Below, piece after piece: positions 28,001-35,359 of a stretch of 64,000 nucleotides of DNA. The translations under genes and the position numbers were made by a program. Numbering within the stretch: the first letter of the stretch is position 1; each line of letters opens with the position of its first letter. The stretch is from Paenibacillus illinoisensis NBRC 15959. GTDB lineage: Bacteria > Bacillota > Bacilli > Paenibacillales > Paenibacillaceae. The stretch spans positions 992,001 to 1,056,000 of the forward strand of contig NZ_BIME01000001.1 of assembly GCF_004000925.1 (NCBI RefSeq), in the 5' to 3' direction. The notes below the pieces were generated by a model, which saw nothing but the letters and a program-made list of their open reading frames with translations, had not been told where the DNA came from and did not search any database.

Positions 28001-28818
28001 GCAGATGTGTGGACAAATGAAAGCTCGATGCCTTTGCCAAATCCGTCTTCCAGTTCTATCGGTGTGCCAGTAGTGGTATGGTTCTCATAATCTTTGCTCT
28101 GCACGAGAGACTCATCACCGAGTTTCATGCTGCTGTATACGCCCCGAAGCTTCTGACCGTCAGCCCAGCTGTAACCAACCAATCCTGACTGGGTATTATA
28201 AGTTACTTCATAATGTTCGTTTGCCACGAGAAAACCGTACGTATAATCCGTTACCGATATTGCTCCATATTGATGTGTATCACCTGGTGTACCCAGGTCT
28301 TCTTCTCCACCGGGATTCCCGGGCTCTGTCTCACTATCATCCAATCCGGCAATGACAATTTTGTCGATATCAGGTGAATACCAATGGTTGTCATCGATCA
28401 GGATCGAGTTACTCCCTGCGTTCAAGGGCAGCGTAACATCATATGTGCCTACGGTATCCCAATCCGCAGTCTTCGGTGGTTCTTCGAATTGTTTTGCCCC
28501 GCCGTTGGCACTTATGTTGAACGGCCGGGGATCACCCGAAATGTAATAAACGACAACTTTATAATTTCCCGACTCGTTTACGATCACGTTATTGAATTGC
28601 AGCGAACTGCCTTGGTACATACCTCCGACCTTCTTGCCCCCCGATGCAGACGGGCTATCCGATACACTCGCATTTCCACTCAGCGTATTCCCATCCGCTT
28701 CGGCTTCATAGCTGTTAGGATCACTGGCACTTACCATGGCTGCCGTTGGACCGATACCTGTCACCAGACAGAAGATCAAAAGGATTATAAAGGATTTTTG
28801 CAGGACTCGTTCTAACAT
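25012..28818 (-). CDS. Surface-anchored GH36-type alpha-galactosidase with CBM35 and SLH domains
   Basis: A 1,268-residue exported enzyme. Order: signal peptide (1-32); CBM35-like module (about 36-159; YEAEADGNTLSG ... YSPDIDKIVIAG); GH36-like catalytic region (about 180-850) with PFGWNSWG, the likely nucleophile Asp607 in YIKLDF and acid/base Asp668 in RRISCD; a collagen-like Asn-Pro-Gly linker (851-879); a beta-rich spacer (about 900-1088); and three SLH repeats (about 1090-1268; TRAEFASMLV, TREEMAVMVM, SRAEAAQVIY) that bind secondary wall polymer. It should remove alpha-galactosyl or related residues at the cell surface; the true substrate is unknown. GGAGGG precedes the ATG. A cytoplasmic paralogue lies at 33,158. 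A perfect cre site lies 75 bp upstream. Confidence 0.87.
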   Translation of the reverse strand: MLERVLQKSFIILLIFCLVTGIGPTAAMVSASDPNSYEAEADGNTLSGNASVSDSPSASGGKKVGGMYQGSSLQFNNVIVNESGNYKVVVYYISGDPRPFNISANGGAKQFEEPPKTADWDTVGTYDVTLPLNAGSNSILIDDNHWYSPDIDKIVIAGLDDSETEPGNPGGEEDLGTPGDTHQYGAISVTDYTYGFLVANEHYEVTYNTQSGLVGYSWADGQKLRGVYSSMKLGDESLVQSKDYENHTTTGTPIELEDGFGKGIELSFVHTSAGKPTLKQVYRFYEDKAYFLTGLNAIGETEIHTNYMSPITVTNTGGVDIGDSSDNRILTVPFDNDAWIRYKSQTMNRTDTSYEMTAIFNNATRNGLVIGSVTHDTWKTGIDWQGSANRIHELSVYGGAATDVTRDTQSHGSLTGTELSSPLIMVGGFSDYRTGLEEYGKANAIITPPLELNPELPQGVPFGWNSWGAYGSILSYQNVVDVSNYFKNNLENFNNEGNVFINMDSYWDNLSDEELAQAVSVIKGNGQHAGIYWAPFVYWGNNMSQTVEGTNNQYTYGDIVLKDSTGKPLPTLDGAYPLDVTHPGAKMRMDYFLDKFKNLGFTYIKLDFLTHGSLEGEHYDEKVTTGIQAYNQGMRYVEKRLDGKMFISASIAPIFPSQYAHSRRISCDSYGSINETEYMLNSLTYGFWQNGTIYSYTDPDHLVLAKASSLTEARSRVNSGVIAGTVMMASDDVNDPKAQEYMTALYNNTDVLNVARKGKVFRPLEGNTNANAADTFVLKDGDDYYLALFSYSANSSAERTIDLERAGLNAAQTYSLKDLWTGEVSSVSGSWSVTLEAAESRLVKLTEMKDNPSNPSNPRNPGNPGNPGNPGNPGVPGNSGSTGNTHGSSINESNGNQESVTTTLSITADMLETNNESGQAVVEIKADTQEVQLSSAVVKQLGNHALVLKLGKLSLQIPAEVLQQLMNKLPEQHQEGSIVSLKMVALGSKGNEIIAAAQDMTQAKVSLKSEIYESSITIQSKSGLNETLSKLDKPVVLSLHAVEGFDTSKGGMYEIGNKGKLEFVRGEYAANVLTGEISEFGTYAVLELERSFTDVPAYHWASPVIHELTAKLIVQGTHAGLFEPGREVTRAEFASMLVHSLGLTTAGEMEFRDVAADRWYAAPISIAYKAGIVSGKSRDAFEPDLPITREEMAVMVMKGYSLGKDQEPVNTNGTIFGDMNLVSPWAADSVTEAANRGLIQGNRHAKFEPKGIASRAEAAQVIYNLILK
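26200..26268 (-). repeat. 9-bp tandem repeats encoding the Asn-Pro-Gly/Ser linker
   Basis: About eight imperfect 9-bp units encode NPS/NPR/NPG tripeptides at residues 851-873 of the SLH enzyme. Such repeats form a stiff linker and are prone to length change by slippage. Confidence 0.75.
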
Positions 28819-28892
28819 AACATCCCTCCAGCTTCAATAATTAGGCTAATGTCAGATTTGCATGGATGATGAAGCAGTGAATAACGTTTTTA

Positions 28893-28906
28893 TGAAATCG
28901 CTTTCA
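28893..28906. promoter_or_regulatory. Perfect cre site upstream of the GH36-SLH gene
   Basis: TGAAATCGCTTTCA fits the CcpA consensus TGWAANCGNTNWCA at every position and lies 75-88 bp before the start of the GH36-SLH gene, consistent with carbon catabolite repression. The rest of the 257-bp gap shows no other clear signal. Confidence 0.75.
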
Positions 28907-29075
28907 ATTTATGGTTTAGTTTCTCATCCTCCTTTGTGCTTCCGATGTAATAAGGGCTGGTTATTCGTTACATGCCTAATTGTAAAAAGAGCGACAGGAA
29001 TGATCCATATCGCAATGTTACGATTCATATTTGAATTTCTCTCTTTTACACAACAATCGGGAGATTTATAAACGT

Positions 29076-30617
29076 TCAGATCGTTTTCCTGTATTCATTC
29101 GGCGTTACTCCTTCATTCTTAAGAAAAAGGGAAATGAAGTAGGACGTGCTCTCGTAGCCTACTCTCTGAGCAATATCATGAATCTTGAGCGAGCCATCCG
29201 CGAGCATCTCCCTTGCTTTGCCAAGCCGGATACGCGTCAAATAATCATGGATGGTCATTCCTGTCTTTTCCTTGAAAATGGACCGCAAATAGTTAGGTGA
29301 CAGATAAACCTGTTCAGACAGGCTGTTAATCGTAACCGGATGATTGTAATTTTGATCAATGAGGGTGCGTACCTTATGAATCAGTTTTTCATTTTTATCC
29401 ATAAATCGCTCTCCCAGCAGATTCACGGCATGACCTGCCGCATCCAGAATTAGCCCCTCTATCTCATGCAATGTCGATGCATTATAAATGGAGTGGTATA
29501 ACTCTGCACGTTGAACTCCCTTCGAAAAGGGCTCCTGCACCTGTTCCAGCAGTTCATCGACGAGATCAATGGACCAGTCACATATCATCTTCTTCTTGAT
29601 TCGCATGGCAGCCAGGGCTTCAATATATTGATGCAGCTTCTGTGCTGCCCACTCAAAATCCAGTTGATGTATGGCTTCAAACCATTCATTCTTCTCAAAA
29701 GGCGGCATATGTTCGCTGTACAATTGATTCGTTACGGCTTCTGCATGGATCATCGTTCCCGTTCCTTCGTAGAAACGTTCGTTCAGGATCACACGCATTT
29801 GCTCATATAAATCGTGGAGATTGGACAATTCGGCAGCTTCGGCGCCTACCGCTGCAGTCACCGTAAAATCGAGTGCACTTCGCATTGCCACTGCCAAGTC
29901 CTCCCATGCATAATATCCTGGCTGTTGGTCTGCTTCCATAAATAGTCCTGTCTCGCCTTCCTTGTAATCAACAAAGCTAGCCTTCAGATTCTTCGCCTGG
30001 AAATAGTAATTCAGATAAGACACTAGCCGGGTAGTACACTCCTCCAGACTCTGCTGCTCTTCTTCCGCTTCAATGGGATCGATACTGAACAAGGCCAAGG
30101 CGTACCGTGATGTCACGGGCAAACGGGTCAACCTGCTATAGTCGGATGCAAGATCCGCAGCACGAGTCGTATCTTTTTCATAGGACAGTTCCTTTAGAAT
30201 CGTGGCTTTAGCAGCCTCTGTGGAACGTTTCTTGATTGCAACTTCTTCACAGCGCTGTTTCACCTTCGAAATAACGCTTTCAATTTCATTCAAATCAAGT
30301 GGTTTAAGCAAATATCCAACCGCTCCGACATGAAGCGCCGATTTCACATAATGGAATTCATCATGTCCCGTCAGGAACATCACTTGAATGGAATCATACA
30401 ACTCATGTATTTTTCGAGCCAGGTCAATCCCGTTCATAATGGGCATCTGTACATCGGTAAGTACAATATCAGGCTGAAGGGCCTCAATCTTCTCCAAAGC
30501 CTCTCTGCCGTTGCTCGCTGTCCCAATAATGTAGATCCCCATCTCTTCCCAGCGAATGTAATCTCTCATCATCCCAAGCCCGAGCTCTTCGTCGTCTACG
30601 AGAAAAATACTGTACAT
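29076..30617 (-). CDS. YesN-type AraC-family response regulator without an adjacent kinase
   Basis: A 513-residue cytoplasmic regulator. The receiver domain (about 1-120) has the acid pocket in FLVDDEE, the phospho-acceptor aspartate in IVLTDVQMP and the lysine in LLKPLD. The C-terminal AraC domain includes YLSPNYLRSIFKEKTGMTIHDYL and RVGYESTSYFISLFLKNEGVTPNEYR. The ATG at 30,617 has GGAGGGG six bases upstream, so the open frame's first ATG (30,632) is part of the ribosome site. It follows the GH95 gene after about 95 bp. Its partner may be the kinase at 23,175, which likewise lacks a neighbouring partner; that pairing is inferred. Confidence 0.92.
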   Translation of the reverse strand: MYSIFLVDDEELGLGMMRDYIRWEEMGIYIIGTASNGREALEKIEALQPDIVLTDVQMPIMNGIDLARKIHELYDSIQVMFLTGHDEFHYVKSALHVGAVGYLLKPLDLNEIESVISKVKQRCEEVAIKKRSTEAAKATILKELSYEKDTTRAADLASDYSRLTRLPVTSRYALALFSIDPIEAEEEQQSLEECTTRLVSYLNYYFQAKNLKASFVDYKEGETGLFMEADQQPGYYAWEDLAVAMRSALDFTVTAAVGAEAAELSNLHDLYEQMRVILNERFYEGTGTMIHAEAVTNQLYSEHMPPFEKNEWFEAIHQLDFEWAAQKLHQYIEALAAMRIKKKMICDWSIDLVDELLEQVQEPFSKGVQRAELYHSIYNASTLHEIEGLILDAAGHAVNLLGERFMDKNEKLIHKVRTLIDQNYNHPVTINSLSEQVYLSPNYLRSIFKEKTGMTIHDYLTRIRLGKAREMLADGSLKIHDIAQRVGYESTSYFISLFLKNEGVTPNEYRKTI

Positions 30618-30651
30618 TGAAGTCCCCTCCATTTAAGCTGTCTCTGTCTCT

Positions 30652-30680
30652 ATTATATGTTTTCTCTCCCATTCGACCAG
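30652..30680 (-). promoter_or_regulatory. Candidate promoter of the response regulator gene
   Basis: On the minus strand TATAAT (30,652-30,657) lies 17 bp after a weak CTGGTC (30,675-30,680). It could let the regulator be made independently of the GH95 gene upstream. Confidence 0.42.
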
Positions 30681-30713
30681 ATCGGTTATGATACAATTGC
30701 TTATTTGCTTGAT

Positions 30714-33044
30714 TCATTGATTGATCAAGTCCAGCTCACGATTAAAAGTGTAACTTCCTCCCGCTTCGGCCTGAAAAGTCGTTCTCCGCTCTCCTCTGCA
30801 TACGGTGTACGTTCCAGACGTAAAAGTACGGATCGTGGCTGATGTCAGCTCCCCATCCTCCCAGACTGCATCTACTTCGCCATTGCCTTTGACTCTTAGC
30901 CCGTTTACCTTCCCTTTACTCCAAGCCTGCGGCAGTGCTGGCAAGAGATGAATTTCACCTGCGTAACTTTGCAGCAGCATCTCCGCAATGACCGCCGTTC
31001 CTCCGAAATTTCCGTCAATGACGAAAATATTGGTTTCCGCACCGGCAATGCCTGACTTGGAATACGTAAACAAATTATCGAAGCACAGTCCACTAATCAG
31101 ATGCGAGACATGTTTGTAAGCCATTTCTCCATCATGCAGCCTCGCAAAACCAAGTCCAAACAGGGCAGCTGTAAATTCCACATCCTCCAGTTCCTCTTGC
31201 AGCATCCGGTTTTGCATCGTGACTCTTGCAGCCGCACTAAGCTCAGGTGTCCGCTCAGGCGTGATCTGATGCCCCGGATACAGGGCGAATAGATGTGACA
31301 GATGTCGATGCTCCGGCTGTGCTTCCTCATAGTCCTCCAGCCATTCCTGCAGCTGTCCTTTCTTCCCAATCTGCAGCGGTGGCAGCATATCAACAGCTTC
31401 TCTCAGTTGTTCACCGAACTCCTGGTCCCTATCCAACAGTTCAATCGACTTCAGGCAAAATTCAAACAATTCACGCACCAGAATCTGGTCTAATGTCGTT
31501 CCCATGGAGAGCTGGTGCACAGCACCGTCAGCTGTACCCGAATAGAAATGATTCTCCGGAGAATTGGATGGACCCGTCACCAGCCAACCATATTCGGGAT
31601 GAATGTCCATATAGTCCAGATAGAATACTGCGGCTTCTTTGAGCACAGGATACGCCGTACTTTCCAGAAAAGCACGGTCCTGGCTATATTCATAATGCTC
31701 CATTAAGTGAGTGGCGAGCCACAGTCCTCCGGTAACATTCAACCCCCACGATGTATCCCAGCCGGGAAGTGTGAAACCCCAGACGTTAGAGAAGACATGC
31801 GCAACCCAGCCTTCACTGCCGTATAAGTTACGTGCCGTTGACTTTCCGGCTGCTGCCAGGTCTTCAACATACCTCATGAGCGGAAGATGGCTGTCTCCCA
31901 GGTTCGTAATCTCTGCCGGATAATAATTCATCTGGGTATTGATATCCAGGTGGTAATCACAGCTCCAGCCCATACGGCATGCTTCTCCGTCATTCCATAT
32001 TCCTTGAAGATGAAGAGGAAGCGGAGAATTGGCACGCGAACCGGCAATGGTCAGATACCGGCCATATTGCAGAAATAGCGCAAAAAGCTGGGGATCATCA
32101 TCCCCACCTCCAGCCAGCAGCCGGATGCGCTGATCTGTCGCCAGATTACTTTTGCTTGCAGTCCCAAGCTGAATGTCGACCTTGTTATACTGCTCTGCGT
32201 AATCCTCGATGTGATCCGTTCGCAGAAGGGAATATCCTTTGCCTAGTGCCTTATCGAGTATTACGCGGCTCTCCTGTTTCCACTCCGGTCCCGTTTTACG
32301 ATAATCGGTACTGACCGTAAAGTAAATGGAGGCCTCATCTGCTCCATGGACGGTCAATCTTCCGTCTCTCCCGGTAACCGTACCGCCAGTCACAACAATC
32401 TTCACATACCCTTCGGCCGATACACCGCAGATCCCGTTGCTGTGGACATTTTCGGTAGCCTGGCCCTCAAACTTCAATGTACAGTCATCCATTGTTAAGC
32501 TGCGGAACGATCCCGCGTCTCCCTCCAGGCTGAGCGAAAAGGATACGCCCCCAGAGCGATCACTCCAAACCCTGGAAACAACCAGGTCGTCAGCATGTGA
32601 AGCAAAAACCTCATGATACACAGTTGTATCCTTGTTCCTCCAGGCAGCCTTGGCTAGCGCAAGGTTTAAGTCCAGCTCACGCCGAAAGCTTCCCTCTAGC
32701 ATTTTGTCAGGGCCCTGCTCCGCAAATTGTATAACAACCTTGCACAACCCCAGATTGGTGCCAAAATTCTGCTTGTCGGGCTGCAAATATTGCTTCGCAA
32801 GACGATCTCCCTCATCATAATTGCCGGAATAGAACTGACGCCGTATCTCCTCCAGTGCCTTCTTCCCTCCTGCAAGAGCCGGTTCTGGATCTGCTTGACC
32901 GGACCAGTAGGTGACCTCACTCATGCTCCATACTTCACGATACGGTGCAGCCATGACCACAGCTCCCATTCTTCCGTTCCCGAGCGGCAAACCTTGATTC
33001 CAATTCACTGCTGGGGTTGAGTACCATAATGTAAAATCGTCCAT
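30714..33044 (-). CDS. GH95-family glycosidase, divergent paralogue (alpha-L-fucosidase type)
   Basis: A 776-residue cytoplasmic enzyme with no signal peptide. The N-terminal GH95 signature WNQGLPLGNGRMGAVV and catalytic-region motifs are present. By comparison with Bifidobacterium AfcA, the acid is Glu497 (PSNSPENHF) and the base-activating Asp is Asp677 (VIDGNFGG). The usual Asn-Ile-Asn is Asp367-Ile-Asn369 here, and the canonical TGWSLxW stretch is replaced by EFTAALFGLGFARLHDGE. So it is probably an active GH95 but with a shifted specificity (alpha-1,2-fucoside, alpha-L-galactoside or another). GGAGGGCGTGAA precedes the ATG. It lies between the cytoplasmic GH36 gene and the YesN regulator. 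Confidence 0.85.
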   Translation of the reverse strand: MDDFTLWYSTPAVNWNQGLPLGNGRMGAVVMAAPYREVWSMSEVTYWSGQADPEPALAGGKKALEEIRRQFYSGNYDEGDRLAKQYLQPDKQNFGTNLGLCKVVIQFAEQGPDKMLEGSFRRELDLNLALAKAAWRNKDTTVYHEVFASHADDLVVSRVWSDRSGGVSFSLSLEGDAGSFRSLTMDDCTLKFEGQATENVHSNGICGVSAEGYVKIVVTGGTVTGRDGRLTVHGADEASIYFTVSTDYRKTGPEWKQESRVILDKALGKGYSLLRTDHIEDYAEQYNKVDIQLGTASKSNLATDQRIRLLAGGGDDDPQLFALFLQYGRYLTIAGSRANSPLPLHLQGIWNDGEACRMGWSCDYHLDINTQMNYYPAEITNLGDSHLPLMRYVEDLAAAGKSTARNLYGSEGWVAHVFSNVWGFTLPGWDTSWGLNVTGGLWLATHLMEHYEYSQDRAFLESTAYPVLKEAAVFYLDYMDIHPEYGWLVTGPSNSPENHFYSGTADGAVHQLSMGTTLDQILVRELFEFCLKSIELLDRDQEFGEQLREAVDMLPPLQIGKKGQLQEWLEDYEEAQPEHRHLSHLFALYPGHQITPERTPELSAAARVTMQNRMLQEELEDVEFTAALFGLGFARLHDGEMAYKHVSHLISGLCFDNLFTYSKSGIAGAETNIFVIDGNFGGTAVIAEMLLQSYAGEIHLLPALPQAWSKGKVNGLRVKGNGEVDAVWEDGELTSATIRTFTSGTYTVCRGERRTTFQAEAGGSYTFNRELDLINQ

Positions 33045-33100
33045 TTCACGCCCTCCTGTTCTAATGGATTATCTGAATCTATAATCGCCGAAACCCAAAT

Positions 33101-33134
33101 AAAGCGCGCTGTCTGTGTCCAACAAAAGCGCGCC
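33101..33134 (-). terminator. Possible terminator after the cytoplasmic GH36 gene
   Basis: GCGCGC occurs twice (33,104-33,109 and 33,128-33,133) and can pair across an 18-base loop, followed on the minus strand by TTTATTT. The stem is short; partial read-through into the GH95 gene is likely. Confidence 0.45.
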
Positions 33135-33157
33135 TATTATTAGGTTAATGCAGATTG

Positions 33158-35212
33158 TTAGCTTCTTTTCATCGTTAATCTAAAAATTTTAGACTCTGCT
33201 GGTTCCAGCGTTACGCTCATGTGGCCAATGGTTTCCCCTTGTGCCCCTTCCCATAAATCCTGATAACTGTACACGGCACTTGCATCCAGTCCGGCTCTCT
33301 CCAGGGAAACCGTTCTATGTGTAGCATTCGCAGCATCAAAATTAAAAACGGCCATATAAAAACTCTTGTCGTCTGCCGATTCCAGTACAAATACGTCTGA
33401 TGCCTGCTTTCCGTAATCTCCTTCCAGCGGACGGAACGTTCGGCCGAGTCGGGCGATGTTCATGATTTCCTTATTCGCAAGCCAGTCTTTTGCCCGCTCC
33501 GCAGCCTCTGCCTGACGGAAATCATCTCCGAGCAGCAATACCGTACCCGCAATCACCGAGGCGGTCAGACGGCTTCTTCCTTCGTGGCAGCCAGTTGCTT
33601 CCTGGTTGAAGCTCTTATACAGCACGGAATGGTCCGGATCATTGTAGCGGTACAGCGTATTGTTCATCCACCAGCCATGGGTCAATGAATTTAACAGGTA
33701 TTCCGTATCCTGAAGCGTACCGAAGACATCGCAGGAAATGCGGCGACTGTGAGCGAAGGCGTACGGAAAGATCGGCGCAATGGACAGGTTGATGAAGAAC
33801 GGGCGGCCAATGGCCTCCGGTGAGAGCTTTTGCTGTAAATAAAACATACCGTGGCGATAAGCTGCAATCCCTGTTGTGATGTCGGGGTCGTAATGCTGCC
33901 CTTCAAGGGCACCATGTGCAAGGAAGTCCAGCTTAATATACTCGAATCCTTCCGAGACAAATTTATTCGCAAACCAGTCCATTCTCAGCAGATTTCCGGG
34001 ATGTGTCGGGTCTATAGCCAAACCGCCATCCACATCCGGCAAAACCTCGCCTTCCATGTCTCTCAGCAGAATATCCCCGTACGTATACTGACCATCCGTC
34101 CCTTCCACGACTTGGCTGAACTGTTCAGGGCTCCCCCAGAACGTAAATGGCGTCCAATACGTTCCGGCTCGGTGTCCGTTTTGCCGTACCCGGTCCAGCG
34201 CATCTTTCATCTGTTCAGGTGTAAAGTTGTCCCAGAAGGCATCAAAGTTAATGTATAAGGTCTCTTCGTTCTGGAAACCCAGAGACTGCACTTCCTTCTT
34301 CAAAAAGTCACTGGTCGACGTATACAAGTCATAATCGAGTTTACTCATCGCTGCTGACCAGCTGTTCCAGCCGACCGGAACGCCGCCCTTCCATGGCAGC
34401 GGGGCCTCCATCCAGGTGTTGGCATGGCCATAAGCTTCGAGTCCATCTCTATAATCTTCGTAAAATCCGATGAATGCGAGTGGTGATTCAATGATTTTTC
34501 CTGTAACATATCCATGCGGCTGGGAATCGCGGGTCAGCTCACTGACAGCTCCGCCATAGAGATCCAGCTCTTCAATGTGGCCGCTCTTCTCGCTTTTAAA
34601 CCGGATTCCCGTTTTCCATACCTTATGCGTGAGTGAACCCAGAATCACTCCCCGGCGGCTATCCGGCTCGAACACGGCTGCAGCTTCATAGCTTTCGACA
34701 TCCACTGGAGGTTTGACAACCGTGTATCGAACCCATTTGTCGTTATCATAAGGAATCCGCAGAATGCTGAACTCTTCCTGTTGATTTCCTGCGTTAAGTG
34801 ATACCTGCTTGGATTGAACGACCGCGAAGCGATTGACCTTGATCTCTTTATCACTTTGAATTGTGCTCTGTACTAACACAAATGGTACAGACTCGTATAC
34901 ATAGAAATGCTGTTCTAATTGGGGAAGCTTGGACGACTGGTGCTGGATTACCAAATGCACTCCTTTGCCGAATCCTTCCCGGACAATGGCTTCCTTGCTT
35001 TTCAGCTCATGTCTCTCATAGTGTGCCGTGCTGTATTCCCGACCTTGCCAGCGAAAAGCGCTGTGGAAATGGTTAACTAGACAAGAGCGGTTGTCATTGC
35101 AGGAAGCCTCGCCATTTTCAAGATGAATCTCCAGATTTACATGGCCGTTGCTCACTTGGATCCGTGTGTCATTCTGCTGAACTTCAACGGCTGTATCGTT
35201 CGTTAGCATCAT
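33158..35212 (-). CDS. Cytoplasmic GH36-type alpha-galactosidase
   Basis: A 684-residue enzyme without a signal peptide, collinear with the catalytic part of the surface enzyme at 25,012: GWNSWSA, the likely nucleophile Asp429 in YIKLDFLAHG and acid/base Asp495 in RRISCDVFG. It probably removes alpha-galactosyl (or alpha-GalNAc / beta-L-arabinopyranosyl) ends from imported oligosaccharides. Two ATGs in tandem (35,212 and 35,209) follow AGGAGG; the second has the better spacing. A TATAAT lies about 66 bp upstream, so it may have its own promoter within the run of catabolic genes. Confidence 0.86.
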   Translation of the reverse strand: MMLTNDTAVEVQQNDTRIQVSNGHVNLEIHLENGEASCNDNRSCLVNHFHSAFRWQGREYSTAHYERHELKSKEAIVREGFGKGVHLVIQHQSSKLPQLEQHFYVYESVPFVLVQSTIQSDKEIKVNRFAVVQSKQVSLNAGNQQEEFSILRIPYDNDKWVRYTVVKPPVDVESYEAAAVFEPDSRRGVILGSLTHKVWKTGIRFKSEKSGHIEELDLYGGAVSELTRDSQPHGYVTGKIIESPLAFIGFYEDYRDGLEAYGHANTWMEAPLPWKGGVPVGWNSWSAAMSKLDYDLYTSTSDFLKKEVQSLGFQNEETLYINFDAFWDNFTPEQMKDALDRVRQNGHRAGTYWTPFTFWGSPEQFSQVVEGTDGQYTYGDILLRDMEGEVLPDVDGGLAIDPTHPGNLLRMDWFANKFVSEGFEYIKLDFLAHGALEGQHYDPDITTGIAAYRHGMFYLQQKLSPEAIGRPFFINLSIAPIFPYAFAHSRRISCDVFGTLQDTEYLLNSLTHGWWMNNTLYRYNDPDHSVLYKSFNQEATGCHEGRSRLTASVIAGTVLLLGDDFRQAEAAERAKDWLANKEIMNIARLGRTFRPLEGDYGKQASDVFVLESADDKSFYMAVFNFDAANATHRTVSLERAGLDASAVYSYQDLWEGAQGETIGHMSVTLEPAESKIFRLTMKRS

Positions 35213-35277
35213 ATGCCTCCTCGATGTTGCATGGTTGGTTGGCAGGAGCAGTCGTTCCCTCTCCCAAGTCTGCCCTC

Positions 35278-35283
35278 ATTATA
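35278..35283 (-). promoter_or_regulatory. Candidate -10 element before the cytoplasmic GH36 gene
   Basis: TATAAT on the minus strand in the 147-bp gap between the GH95 and GH36 genes. The -35 partner is poor, so an activator may be required. Confidence 0.4.
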
Positions 35284-35359
35284 AAGACAGGACAGACCGT
35301 AATCCATGCACCGATCTTCCGATCCATATCCCGATTTAACACACTTCCTGGCAAAATGT

